Of a stretch of DNA of 64,000 bases, positions 8,390-17,328 are shown in pieces. Where the stretch lies: positions 1 to 64,000 of the forward strand of contig NZ_LAQO01000038.1 of the NCBI RefSeq assembly GCF_000971975.1. Reading direction: 5' to 3'. How positions within the stretch are numbered: the first letter of the stretch is position 1; each line of letters begins with the position of its first letter. The position numbers and the translations under genes were made by a program. The notes under the pieces were generated by a model. The model was given only the letters and a program-made list of their open reading frames with translations, was not told where the DNA came from and did not search any database. The DNA comes from Paenibacillus algorifonticola. GTDB lineage: Bacteria; Bacillota; Bacilli; Paenibacillales; Paenibacillaceae.

Positions 8390-10177
8390 CCCCGCACCAT
8401 CTGCCCTCACCTTGATATCGCTCCAATTGAGCCGAATGATCGTACCTTGTCCAGGCGTAGTCACGACCGTGATTTTTCCGCCCATCGCTTCTGTCAGCCC
8501 TTTGGCAATCGCCATCCCGAGGCCCGAGCCATTCGGCGAGGAGGCGGTATCTGTGCCACGATAATATCGTTCAAACAGCCGATTCAGCGTATTCTCGTCC
8601 ATTCCACCGCCATTGTCGGCAAATTCGATCGTCACGCCTCTATTCCTCTTCTCATCCGAAATGATCAACGAGACGGTTAGAACGGTATCCGGCGAATTAT
8701 GCAGAAGCGCATTTGCTGTAATGTTGTTAACGACACGCTCCAGCCAAGGAGTATAGAGCTGAACCAGCACAGCTTTCTGCGCCGACGCTTGGTACCTGAT
8801 TCGACCTTTACCAAACAGTGGATCATCTGCCGCTAGCTGCAGCGTATCTCGCAGCCAGGCATTCAATTCTACTTCTTCAACCTCAGGAGGTAAAATCCCC
8901 GTCTTCAATCGATACGTCATCGCCAGATCGCTGATCAGCATATCCATATGAGCCGATTTATCAAGCATCGTTTCTGAAAATTTGCGCACATCCGCCTGTG
9001 ACCATTCATACTTGGGCTCCGCGAGTAAATGGGCGTAGCCCGTAATGGAGGACAAAGGCGTCTTCAAATCATGGGTAACTCCCGCAATCCATTCCTCGCG
9101 CAAGCTTTCCGTCTGCTTCCGCAGCTCCTGCTCGCGCTGCAAAGCAGCAGACAGCTTATCAATGGATAAAATGACATCGGCGAAAACACGGTATCGCCGC
9201 CGCCATTTGCCAGAAGGCATCCGGCTGCGCGACAAGCCCTTGCGATCCAGCGGCTCTTGATAAACGGCATTGCCGATGGCATCCAGCCACACCAGCATAT
9301 GCAGCAAAGGTGCGCCAAACCGGCGCGCCTGCCACAGAGACAGCAGCAGGAACAGGATCAGCATCGCGGCAAACATCGCAATGACGCCAATGATGACAAT
9401 TTGCGCTTCGGCCGGAATGAGCGGCTCTTTGCCCGTCGCCGCTGTTCCGGCATTTTTTTGCCCAACAATCCATGTCTGCTTCGTCTGTTCATTATAGGAA
9501 GATTGAATGAGGTAGCCGTACCTGTCGGAGTAGAGCGTCCGGAGTACCAGTTCCTGAACGGAATATTGCCCCGGAATGGCATCCGGCTTATTGTATGAGG
9601 CAAGCTCCGTGCCTGCCCGATCCAGCAGTTGCACGAACACTTGACCTTGCCTAAGCTCGTATGCCATCGCATCAGGAAGTAACAGCTGCCCGCCTTGAGC
9701 TGCAAATCCGCCATCGCTCACCTGCGTTAATAGAGGTTGAATGATATTCGGCGCGCCATAAACGAGCGTGTACAGCCTCCCGTCCTTCTGCTCGATCCAT
9801 ATTGCCAAATGGTAAGCAAACGGCTGCTTCCCTGTCCAATAAGCGACAAGCTCACCCGGCCCATATTGCTTGGGAACATCCGCAGGCGTATTATAGGAGC
9901 TTTCCACCTGCCCCTTCTCATCCAGGCTTTGCAGCCAGCCGCCATTTTCCTTCACCTGCTTCAGCAGGCTCGGATCAAACCGAATCCCCTCTGCTCCAAG
10001 CTCCGACGATTCAACTAGCCTCTCCAGCCCAACGCTAGCAAAATCACGCGTAATGCTAATTTCGTTAAACTTTTGCAGCATCCAGATCACCGCAACAGCG
10101 GACATGAGCAATACAATGGTCCCGGCTACCGCCAGCTGGAGGATAAACCTCAACGTCAATTGGCGCTTCATGTTCAT
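8378..10177 (-). CDS. Membrane sensor histidine kinase
   Basis: 599 residues. Transmembrane segments lie at about 13-34 and 256-285 and enclose a ~220-residue extracellular sensor region. The HisKA phosphoacceptor is His in GVTHDLKTPLSSITGYAHLL. The ATPase domain has an N-box-like NNITANALLHNSP, G1 FADNGGGMDENTL and G2 GSGLGMAIAKGL. The ATG overlaps the stop of the upstream response regulator by four bases, so translation is coupled. Divergent linkage to an M23 lipoprotein gene suggests a cell-envelope signal, but the ligand is unknown. Confidence 0.92.
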   Translation of the reverse strand: MNMKRQLTLRFILQLAVAGTIVLLMSAVAVIWMLQKFNEISITRDFASVGLERLVESSELGAEGIRFDPSLLKQVKENGGWLQSLDEKGQVESSYNTPADVPKQYGPGELVAYWTGKQPFAYHLAIWIEQKDGRLYTLVYGAPNIIQPLLTQVSDGGFAAQGGQLLLPDAMAYELRQGQVFVQLLDRAGTELASYNKPDAIPGQYSVQELVLRTLYSDRYGYLIQSSYNEQTKQTWIVGQKNAGTAATGKEPLIPAEAQIVIIGVIAMFAAMLILFLLLSLWQARRFGAPLLHMLVWLDAIGNAVYQEPLDRKGLSRSRMPSGKWRRRYRVFADVILSIDKLSAALQREQELRKQTESLREEWIAGVTHDLKTPLSSITGYAHLLAEPKYEWSQADVRKFSETMLDKSAHMDMLISDLAMTYRLKTGILPPEVEEVELNAWLRDTLQLAADDPLFGKGRIRYQASAQKAVLVQLYTPWLERVVNNITANALLHNSPDTVLTVSLIISDEKRNRGVTIEFADNGGGMDENTLNRLFERYYRGTDTASSPNGSGLGMAIAKGLTEAMGGKITVVTTPGQGTIIRLNWSDIKVRADGAGLDA

Positions 10178-10935
10178 CGTGGGATATTCTCCCTCGGCAG
10201 GCCTTGAACGAGCTTGTAGCCAAGCCCCCTCACATTGACGATTAATTGCGGATTGGAAGGGTCGGCTTCAATCCGTTCCCGAATACGGTGAATATGAACC
10301 ATGACGGTATTGTCGTCGCTAAAGGCGTCGTCGCCCCAAACCTTCTCGTACAGCTCGCTTTTGCTGAAAATCCGGTTCGGGTTTTTACATAGAAACAGCA
10401 GCAGTTGAAACACTAGCGCCGGGCAGGCAACCGCTTGCCCTTCCACCGTCAGCTCGCCCGCCGCTTCATCCACCTTAAATCGTCCATAATCAAAAATAGG
10501 GCTGGCATGGGCTTGTCCCCGCTCCATCTCCGCAGCTCTGCCACCATTTACTTGAGTGGACGCGCCAAAATACCGCCGCAGCTGCGCCCTTATACGCGCT
10601 ACTACCTCAAGCGGATTAAAGGGCTTCGTAATATAGTCGTCACCTCCGATGGCAAAGCCAGTCAGCTTGTCGAAATCGGAAGTGCGTGCGCTCAAAAATA
10701 AAATCGGAGCATCCGTCGTCTGCCGGATAAACGGACATACCTCGATTCCGCTGCGCCCCGGCAGCATCACATCCAAAACGATTAAATCATATTTTTTCGC
10801 CGTACAGGCGGCAATCGCCGCTTCTCCCGTTCCAGCGCTGTCAATATTCGTGTAGCCTTCCTTGCGCAGCACCGTCTGCAACAGCTCCAGCAGCGCCTGT
10901 TCATCATCCACAAGCAAAATCGCTGCATTCTCCAC
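10174..10935 (-). CDS. OmpR/PhoB-family response regulator
   Basis: 253 residues: receiver domain (about 1-120) with acidic pocket VDDE, phosphoacceptor Asp in DLIVLDVMLPG and Lys in ITKPFNPLEV, then a winged-helix DNA-binding domain (about 155-250) ending GLGYKLVQG. A GTG start at 10935 is chosen because AAAGGAGG lies just upstream; an in-frame ATG at 10953 would be part of that same ribosome site. It is partner of the histidine kinase with a four-base overlap. It probably binds the 11-bp-spaced repeats at 11022-11080. Confidence 0.92.
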   Translation of the reverse strand: MENAAILLVDDEQALLELLQTVLRKEGYTNIDSAGTGEAAIAACTAKKYDLIVLDVMLPGRSGIEVCPFIRQTTDAPILFLSARTSDFDKLTGFAIGGDDYITKPFNPLEVVARIRAQLRRYFGASTQVNGGRAAEMERGQAHASPIFDYGRFKVDEAAGELTVEGQAVACPALVFQLLLFLCKNPNRIFSKSELYEKVWGDDAFSDDNTVMVHIHRIRERIEADPSNPQLIVNVRGLGYKLVQGLPRENIPR

Positions 10936-11021
10936 TACGCCGCCTCCTTTCATTATCTGTGCTGTATTTATGCTATTTCTCCATCATAGCATGATAGCCC
11001 TGATTAAATACGCTAGGCCGT

Positions 11022-11080
11022 CTTAACAGAAGCTTAATTCGTCACACCAGCCTGTTGCTGAAAGTTAAGACAGCGTTAAG
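11022..11080. promoter_or_regulatory. Paired direct-repeat operator in the divergent regulator/lipoprotein gap
   Basis: CTTAAC (11022-11027) and CTTAAT (11033-11038) are spaced 11 bases start to start. Facing them, GTTAAG (11064-11069) and GTTAAG (11075-11080) are again 11 apart. Each pair is a tandem repeat of the same half-site, and the pairs are mirror images. Tandem repeats of 10-11 bp are the usual binding sites of OmpR-family regulators, so one pair may serve each divergent promoter. The sequence is direct observation; the binding is inference. Confidence 0.55.
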
Positions 11081-11157
11081 CCGCCGTTTCATAGCAGCTA
11101 AGAGTGGATTGCTACTATAGAGTTATAGACGATAGGAATATAGAGGAGGAGATAGAA

Positions 11158-12240
11158 ATGAAGAAACCATCATTTAAGATGATTAAACAAGGCGGCACTT
11201 CGGTTAAAATAGCTGCTGCAATCGGCACGCTTGCCGTGATTTTAACCGCATGCGGGGGCGGGGATACAGCGGCAACGAGCAATAGCGGGGCAACAAATTC
11301 CGCCGGAGCTGCTAATCCGGCAGAAAGTGTTGCCTCAAATCCGCCAGCTGCGACGGAGTCAGCAGCAAATCCAAGTGAAGCGCCGGTAACGCCGGAGCAA
11401 TTGCCAGAGGCACTGCTTGCTGGCAATTATAAAGGGATTTATGAGCGCTTTAGCGCTCCGTTCAAGGAACAGATTAGCGAGGCTGATTTTATAAAAATGG
11501 CCGAGTCCTTTATGAGTGGCGTGAAATCGCTCGAAAAATCCTCCATTTTGAACAAAAGCGGCGCTGAACAGCGAACATGGGTGAGCGATTCTGGAAACAA
11601 GGGAATTGTTGGCATTTTTGATACGGAAGGCACGATTCTCGGGCTTCAAGTAAAGGAGCTCACCCCTGCATCGGAAACAGACAGCATACTGACCAAAAAC
11701 AGTTACAGTCTGCCGTTTCGCGGGGAATGGCTTGTCATTTGGGGCGGAAACAATGCGATGGTCAATTATCACTATGAATATGAGAGCCAGCGGTACGCCT
11801 ATGATTTTGTGAAGGCGAAGGACGGTTATTCCTATGAAGGCGATCCTTTGAAAAATGAAAGCTACTTCGCATTTGGCGAGGATATTATCGCCCCTGCGGA
11901 CGGTACGGTCGTATCGGTTGTTAACGATATTGCCGATAACGAGCCCGTTGGCGTCATGAATGAAAAGGCGCCTGCCGGCAATGTGGTTGTCATTGATCAT
12001 GGAGGCGAATACAGCTATCTCGCCCATATGAAAAAAGGTTCAGCAACTGTAAAGCCAGGCGACAAGGTCAGCAAAGGCGATGTCATTGGACAGACGGGCA
12101 ATTCCGGCAACTCCAGCGAGGCCCATCTGCATTTTCAGCTGTCCGACGGGAAGGATTTGTTCACCTCCCTCGCTATTGCGGTCAAATGGGAAGGCGGCAT
12201 TAAGCCTGTGCAGGGGGAAACGATTGGCACCGCTGAATAA
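11158..12240 (+). CDS. M23-family peptidase lipoprotein with an N-terminal DUF3887-like domain
   Basis: 360 residues. A lipoprotein signal ends in the lipobox LTAC near residue 32, followed by a Ser/Ala/Pro/Asn-rich linker. A ~90-residue DUF3887-like domain (LPEALLAGNYKGIYERFS onward) precedes the LytM/M23 domain at the C-terminus. Zinc-site candidates are His in NYHYEY, Asp in RYAYDF and HLHFQ near the end. It probably cleaves or binds peptidoglycan cross-bridges at the cell surface. The ATG at 11158 has a strong GAGGAGGAG site. It is divergent from the two-component genes and likely controlled by them. Confidence 0.87.
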   Translation: MKKPSFKMIKQGGTSVKIAAAIGTLAVILTACGGGDTAATSNSGATNSAGAANPAESVASNPPAATESAANPSEAPVTPEQLPEALLAGNYKGIYERFSAPFKEQISEADFIKMAESFMSGVKSLEKSSILNKSGAEQRTWVSDSGNKGIVGIFDTEGTILGLQVKELTPASETDSILTKNSYSLPFRGEWLVIWGGNNAMVNYHYEYESQRYAYDFVKAKDGYSYEGDPLKNESYFAFGEDIIAPADGTVVSVVNDIADNEPVGVMNEKAPAGNVVVIDHGGEYSYLAHMKKGSATVKPGDKVSKGDVIGQTGNSGNSSEAHLHFQLSDGKDLFTSLAIAVKWEGGIKPVQGETIGTAE

Positions 12241-12253
12241 GTAAACATAATAA

Positions 12254-12304
12254 AACCGCTGCGAGCATCGGTCTTCTCAGACACTGCTTGCAGCCGTTTT
12301 TTGT
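12254..12304 (+). terminator. Terminator after the M23 lipoprotein gene
   Basis: AAACCGCTGCGAGC at 12254 pairs imperfectly with GCTTGCAGCCGTTT near 12288-12301 around a ~20-base loop and runs into a T tract. Confidence 0.6.
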
Positions 12305-12330
12305 TTCTCGTTTTTCTTTTCTCCTGATTT

Positions 12331-12741
12331 TCAATTAAACCGAATTAAACGTTTGTATACGAATGTCGTCTTGCGGTAGTCCGGCCCCTCCTGAAACGGC
12401 GTAGGGGGATCGAGCTGCTGCCCCATCTCGAAAAGCGATTCCGCCTCAAGCATCAGCTGCCCTCCTACGCCTCTGTCCACGTATTCCGGATGTACGGTCA
12501 GCCCGCCAATATAAGGAACGCCCCCTCGCACATGCAAGTGAATCGAACCGACAATGGCATCGCCATCCACAACCGCTTTGAGAAAAATATGGTCTTGGAA
12601 CTGCTCCCTTATAGCCGCCAAGGACGAAATATAAGGCTCCAGCCTATACCTGCCGAATCGGCCGACCTTTCCTCTGCTCGCCACTTGCTTCAGCGCGATG
12701 ATTGCTTCGGCATCGGATACGAGCGCTATTTTTATTATCAT
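12331..12741 (-). CDS. GNAT-family N-acetyltransferase
   Basis: 136 residues if started at the ATG at 12741, which has AAAGAGGTG nine bases upstream; longer starts at 12750 and 12795 lack a usable ribosome site. The acetyl-CoA-binding motif A is IGGLTVHPEYVDRGVGGQLM near the centre, preceded by the beta-strand IVGSIHLHV. The C-terminus (YRKTTFVYKRL) fits the last strand. The acceptor substrate is unknown. It stands between the lipoprotein terminator and an ABC exporter that shares its orientation. Confidence 0.8.
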   Translation of the reverse strand: MIIKIALVSDAEAIIALKQVASRGKVGRFGRYRLEPYISSLAAIREQFQDHIFLKAVVDGDAIVGSIHLHVRGGVPYIGGLTVHPEYVDRGVGGQLMLEAESLFEMGQQLDPPTPFQEGPDYRKTTFVYKRLIRFN

Positions 12742-12852
12742 CTGCTCCATCACCTCTTTGAGCGTACAATCTTCTGCAAACTTCTTACTATTCATTATAA
12801 AAATAAATCTGAACTGATTCTGAACACTCTACTTGTCCCACTATACAAACAA

Positions 12853-12877
12853 AAAAGCAGATCGAGAGAACTGCTTT
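12853..12877 (-). terminator. Terminator downstream of the ABC exporter gene
   Basis: AAAAGCAG and CTGCTTTT form an 8-bp stem around a ~9-base loop. The complement of the preceding A run gives the T tail on the minus strand. It sits about 20 bases past the exporter stop. Confidence 0.55.
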
Positions 12878-12898
12878 TCTCTTGGTCTGCTTCAGCCA

Positions 12899-14611
12899 TT
12901 AACCAAACTGTGCCTGATGGAGCCTGCTGTAAATGCCGCCTTGGTGAACAAGCTCCTCGTGACGGCCCTGCTCCTCAATCCCTTGCGGAGTAACGACGAC
13001 GATGCGGTCAGCGTTTTTGATCGTTGCTAATCGGTGCGCAATAACGAGCGTCGTCCGGCCCTCCGACAGCTCAGCCAGCGACTGCTGAATAATCAGCTCC
13101 GTCTCTGTATCAAGCGCCGACGTTGCTTCATCCAAAATAAGAATCGGCGGATTTTTCAAGAACATTCTCGCAATCGACATCCGCTGCTTCTGCCCGCCGG
13201 ACAGCTTGACCCCGCGCTCGCCAATGACCGTATCCAGCCCTTCCGGCTGCGTGCGAATAAAATCATCCAGACGCGCTCTTCGAGCGGCTTCCCAGATTTC
13301 ATCCTCTGTGGCACTTAGCTTGCCGTAGAGAATATTTTCACGAATCGAGCCCGAGAACAAAAATACATCCTGCTGCACAATGCCAATTTGGCTGCGCAGC
13401 GATTGCAGCTTGATCTGACGAATATCGACGCCGTCCACGGTAATGGAGCCTTCATTCAGCTCGTAAAAGCGCGGCAGCAGGCTGCATAGCGTCGTTTTCC
13501 CCGCACCAGAAGGCCCGACAAAAGCGACCGTTTCTCCTTTGCCCACGGTGAGGCTAATGTTGCTGAGTACCTTCTCTTCGCCTTCATAGCCGAAGGATAC
13601 ATTTTGGAAACGAATATCACGCTTAAGCTCACCCATCGCTACCGCGTCCGGGGCATCTGCAATATCCGGCTCAATATCGAGCAGCTCCACATAGCGCTTG
13701 AAGCCAGCAAAGCCTTGCGGATAGCTTTCAATAATGGCATTAATTTTCTCAATCGGCTTAAAGAAGACGTTCGTCAGCAGCAAAAATCCGATAAATTCGC
13801 CGTACGTCAGCTCGTTCTGAATAACAAACCAAGTGCCGCATACCATGACGAAAACCGTAACCAACCGCATCATCATGTAGCTGATCGTTCCGTTTTGCGA
13901 TATAAGCTTGTAGCTAAGCAGCTTCGTCAGACGGAAACGGCTGTTGTTCGTGTTGAACTGCTCCTTCTCATACGACTCATTAGCAAATGCCTGAACGACG
14001 CGAATACCGCCGACATTATCCTCAACCCGCGCATTGAAATCGCCAATATCGGTATACAGCTGATGGATAGCGGTTGTCATTTTGCGGTTGAAATAAATAA
14101 CGAACCAAATAATGACTGGCACGACGATGAAGGTCATTACCGCCAGCTTCCAATTAATGAGCATCATCAGCACGAAGGAGCCTGCCAGCGTCATAACGGC
14201 GATGAATAAATCCTCTGGGCCGTGATGCGCCATCTCGCCGATCTGCATCATATCATTGGTCAGACGCGTCATTAAATGCCCCGTCTTCGTATTGTCGAAA
14301 AACTTAAAGGACAGCTTCTGGATGTGCTCAAACAGCTTTTTGCGCATATCCGTCTCAATGTTAATGCCCAGCATATGCCCCCAGTAATTCACGACAAACA
14401 ACAGAAGCGTATTAAACACATACAAGGCCAGCAGCCCCAACGATGCCCACACGATGATCATCCATTCTCCCTTTGGCAGCAGATCATCTACAAACCGGTT
14501 GACGACGAGCGGAAAAGCCAGCTCAAGCAGCCCGGCCAGCACCGCACAGCCAAAATCCAGCATGAACAACCCTCTATAAGGCTGGTAATAAGAAAAAAAA
14601 CGACGTATCAT
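12899..14611 (-). CDS. ABC exporter, fused membrane and ATPase domains (multidrug/lipid type)
   Basis: 570-residue half-transporter. Six transmembrane helices (about residues 15-300) form the ABC type-1 exporter domain. The ATPase domain has Walker A GPSGAGKTT, Q-loop IGIVQQDVFLF, signature LSGGQKQR, Walker B ILILDEATSALD and switch His in IAHRLAT. It works as a homodimer, probably exporting drugs or lipids. The start ATG has a GGAG site. No adjacent partner half-transporter is seen. Confidence 0.93.
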   Translation of the reverse strand: MIRRFFSYYQPYRGLFMLDFGCAVLAGLLELAFPLVVNRFVDDLLPKGEWMIIVWASLGLLALYVFNTLLLFVVNYWGHMLGINIETDMRKKLFEHIQKLSFKFFDNTKTGHLMTRLTNDMMQIGEMAHHGPEDLFIAVMTLAGSFVLMMLINWKLAVMTFIVVPVIIWFVIYFNRKMTTAIHQLYTDIGDFNARVEDNVGGIRVVQAFANESYEKEQFNTNNSRFRLTKLLSYKLISQNGTISYMMMRLVTVFVMVCGTWFVIQNELTYGEFIGFLLLTNVFFKPIEKINAIIESYPQGFAGFKRYVELLDIEPDIADAPDAVAMGELKRDIRFQNVSFGYEGEEKVLSNISLTVGKGETVAFVGPSGAGKTTLCSLLPRFYELNEGSITVDGVDIRQIKLQSLRSQIGIVQQDVFLFSGSIRENILYGKLSATEDEIWEAARRARLDDFIRTQPEGLDTVIGERGVKLSGGQKQRMSIARMFLKNPPILILDEATSALDTETELIIQQSLAELSEGRTTLVIAHRLATIKNADRIVVVTPQGIEEQGRHEELVHQGGIYSRLHQAQFG

Positions 14612-15015
14612 CAGCTTGCTCCAATCCCCCTTATCATCTGTCTCTTTAAAAATATATAGAAAACAGCGTTGGGAGACAATGGTTTATTGCAGGTTCGCTT
14701 GGACGATTTAAGAAATGCGGTCCAAAACACTCCTCAATTCATTTATTTATTCATTCTTACCTGCCTGTTAGATTGGAACCAAGGTTGCCACTACGAGAAA
14801 GGTTGGACTTCCAGGTTCCTTTGTATTTATTTATATTTCCTAAACCAACTGTTTAAGAATTTTTCGATGGTTTGCTTTTAACCCTTCAGTATTTTTCAAT
14901 TTCAGTTTCATTAACTCCCAAAAGAGATTTTCTTAATAGTTAAACTTCCAATTTCTATTAATAACACTTATAATATTTATCTGTTATAACACTTTTATCC
15001 AAAGGAGGGTTAGAC
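14612..15015. other. AT-rich gene-free gap
   Basis: About 400 bases of clearly lower GC than the flanks. GGAACC (about 14776) and GGTTCC (about 14815) can form a weak hairpin. Short open frames here have no ribosome site or family resemblance. A TATAAT-like box near 14967 could serve the next gene, but its -35 is poor. Confidence 0.35.
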
Positions 15016-15720
15016 ATGTTCACTCTTGATATGACAGACTCAAAAAATAACAGAATTCAGTTGTACACATCGGTTACTCACAGAACTTTCAATGAATATC
15101 TAGAATATCCCGAATTTGAAGAAAATTATGATTTCTCACCTATTAGGCATGGTATTAAATTAGTAGCATCTTTAGATATGATATTAGACGAAACAAAGGA
15201 GCAAGATATAGAAGAAAAACTGAAAGCCGAATATTATTTAGATGACGAAAGTAACGAATTAGTTATTGCGAAAATCAGCATTACTGAATTTCCAGCTGAA
15301 TGGAAAGAAAACATGGAAGATTCTTGGTTCATGTGGTTAGACACACTGGATGGAGACCATTGTGTTATAGGCAGCCGAGCCGATGAGATCGAGGAGCAAG
15401 ATTTATATGATGATCCATTTTCATTTGGAAGTCTATTCTATATAGAACGGATCGATGTACACCCAAAGTTTCGGGGACAACACACAGGCATTAATTTAAT
15501 TCAGTATACTTTTAAACATCTTATTAGAAACGCAAATGGGATGGTATTCTTAATTGCAAAACCAATGCAATCCACTCTCTCTAAAAAGAAAGAGACTTTT
15601 AAAAGTCAAGCAAGGCTTGCGAAATACTATGAAAAATGCGGCTTTAAAAGAGTTTCCAAGAAAAAAGCAGATTGTATTTTGATGGAGACAAATTTGCAGG
15701 ATTTAGTTGAATACAATTGA
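15016..15720 (+). CDS. GNAT-like acetyltransferase with a novel N-terminal region
   Basis: 234 residues. A strong AAAGGAGGG site precedes the ATG. The C-terminal half carries a GNAT-type acetyl-CoA loop (IERIDVHPKFRGQHTGINL) followed by a helix and YYEKCGFKRVSKKKAD, the usual last-strand pattern. The first ~135 residues are acidic (EDSWFMWLDTLDGDH and similar) and match no family I know. The gene is distinctly AT-rich compared with its neighbours and lies just before an inverted-repeat element, so acquisition by transfer is likely. Substrate unknown. Confidence 0.75.
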   Translation: MFTLDMTDSKNNRIQLYTSVTHRTFNEYLEYPEFEENYDFSPIRHGIKLVASLDMILDETKEQDIEEKLKAEYYLDDESNELVIAKISITEFPAEWKENMEDSWFMWLDTLDGDHCVIGSRADEIEEQDLYDDPFSFGSLFYIERIDVHPKFRGQHTGINLIQYTFKHLIRNANGMVFLIAKPMQSTLSKKKETFKSQARLAKYYEKCGFKRVSKKKADCILMETNLQDLVEYN

Positions 15721-15824
15721 ATTAGAAGAAAACAGAATTGTGATCCCACAATATTTTTAGATAAAAGCGCCTGTTCAAGGCGCTTTTACTTTTCTTAAAA
15801 CCTGATATCGTTTCTTTCTAAAAT

Positions 15825-16369
15825 CTAGGACGTGTATGCAAACGTAAGCGAGCCAGAGCCAGATCCCGATAGATGCCAGCGTCAAACATACTCCCCCTAT
15901 TACCGGGGATGTCACCCCTCATGAATGTGAACCTACTTACCAAAAGGCAGCTTCATGCTCCTCGTTTCAGGGGTTTGCCTCCTGAACGAAGACACAAAGA
16001 TAGAATTGGAGGACACAGCAGCCGCTATTTCAACCAAATCACTGGTTTTGGCACAGGCTGCGGACTCAGGAGCCGCTAATGCGCTGCCCATCATCATTTT
16101 GAGAGGATTATGAAGGCAATAGCGGATCTCCTGTCCGCTTAAGGTCCGAAATTGGATTAAAAGCCAGAATAGCGGAATTTCAGTCCTTCAAAAAAGGAGT
16201 TGAGCGTCCCAAGCTGCGTGTTCTCAGCCACAGTGTTCTCTGCAACTTGCTCTCAGCAACAATCGCATGCTGTGGTTCCTTAAGCCTTGAATGGTCAGAG
16301 GAGATTGGCCTCGAATAAGCATTAAGCAAGGAGTAGCAGGAAGGGCTCCCGTTTGTATACACATCCTAG
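15825..16369. mobile_element. 545-bp non-coding element with 20-bp terminal inverted repeats (copy 2)
   Basis: The left end CTAGGACGTGTATGCAAACG (15825-15844) is the reverse complement of the right end (16350-16369) at 18 of 20 positions. No transposase-sized ORF lies inside. The right ~240 bases recur at the window start with the same terminus, showing dispersal. An internal hairpin AGCGGA...TCCGCT lies near 16117-16138. A target-site duplication is not obvious. It resembles a miniature inverted-repeat element mobilised by an enzyme encoded elsewhere. Structure is observed; mobility is inferred. Confidence 0.7.
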
Positions 16370-16386
16370 TCAATAAAAAAATTAGT

Positions 16387-16414
16387 TTGACAGCGCTTCC
16401 CATAAAATGATACT
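16387..16414 (+). promoter_or_regulatory. Sigma-A-type promoter of the ABC-2 exporter operon
   Basis: TTGACA (16387-16392), 16-base spacer, GATACT (16409-16414). It starts only 17 bases beyond the right end of the inverted-repeat element. Confidence 0.6.
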
Positions 16415-16455
16415 ATCTTCTCCCTGTCATTTTAACAACGTGAGGAGGAAAGCAC

Positions 16456-17328
16456 TTGATTGAGGTTAACGGAATAAGCAAGTCCTTCCTGGTGTCGAAG
16501 CGGCCGCCGGGATTGGCGCATGCGGTAAAATCGCTTTTTCGGAGGGAATATACGGTGGTGGAGGCGCTGCAGAATATTTCATTTACGATTGGCTCCGGCG
16601 AAATTGTCGGTTACATTGGCCCGAATGGCGCCGGAAAATCGACGACGATTAAGACGATGAGCGGCATTCTCGTACCAGATAGCGGGACATGCTCGATTAT
16701 GGGGTACACCCCTTGGAAGGATCGCGTTTCATATGTAAAAAATATCGGCGTCGTGTTTGGACAGCGCTCGCAGCTATGGTGGGACGTTCCGGTCCTGGAC
16801 TCCTTCGAGCTGCTGCGCGACATCTATCGCATTCCTCCGCTGGAATATCGATCTACTCTGGCACTGCTCGTGGAAACGCTGGATTTACAAGCGCTGCTGC
16901 ATACTCCCGTTCGCCAGCTCAGTCTTGGACAGCGAATGCGCTGTGAAATTGCCGCTTCGCTGCTGCATAGCCCCAGCCTGCTGTTTCTGGATGAGCCGAC
17001 GATTGGGCTTGATGCCGTATCCAAAATCGCCGTCAGGCAGTTCATTAAAACGATCAATGAAGAAAAAGGCGTTACCGTCATTTTGACGACCCACGATATG
17101 AATGATATTGAAGCACTCGCAAGCCGCCTGCTGCTCATCGGCAAAGGGAAGCTGCTTTATGACGGCACCGTGCAAGGACTACGCAGCCGTTATGGCAGCA
17201 AAAGCGGAGCGGCAGAAGCTTCACAGCTGCAGCAGGCATCCGCTTCAACGTCTGAACAGGGCCATTCTACAGGCAGCCTGTCCATCGAAGACATTGTCGT
17301 GCAAATGTATAAGGAGTACGCGCTATGA
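16456..17328 (+). CDS. ABC-2-type exporter ATP-binding protein
   Basis: 290 residues. Walker A GPNGAGKSTT, Q-loop VVFGQRSQLWWDVP, signature-like QLSLGQRMR, Walker B LLFLDEPTIGLD and switch His in LTTHDMND. The QRSQLWWD segment is characteristic of the YadG-like group paired with two ABC-2 permeases, as found here. The start is TTG at 16456, nine bases after GAGGAGG. It overlaps the next gene by four bases (ATGA). Substrate unknown; relatives export drugs or antibiotics. Confidence 0.9.
   Translation: MIEVNGISKSFLVSKRPPGLAHAVKSLFRREYTVVEALQNISFTIGSGEIVGYIGPNGAGKSTTIKTMSGILVPDSGTCSIMGYTPWKDRVSYVKNIGVVFGQRSQLWWDVPVLDSFELLRDIYRIPPLEYRSTLALLVETLDLQALLHTPVRQLSLGQRMRCEIAASLLHSPSLLFLDEPTIGLDAVSKIAVRQFIKTINEEKGVTVILTTHDMNDIEALASRLLLIGKGKLLYDGTVQGLRSRYGSKSGAAEASQLQQASASTSEQGHSTGSLSIEDIVVQMYKEYAL

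Noticed and set aside
14669..14881. Open frame of 70 codons in the AT-rich gap
   Set aside because: No ribosome site or recognisable sequence; the composition looks non-coding.
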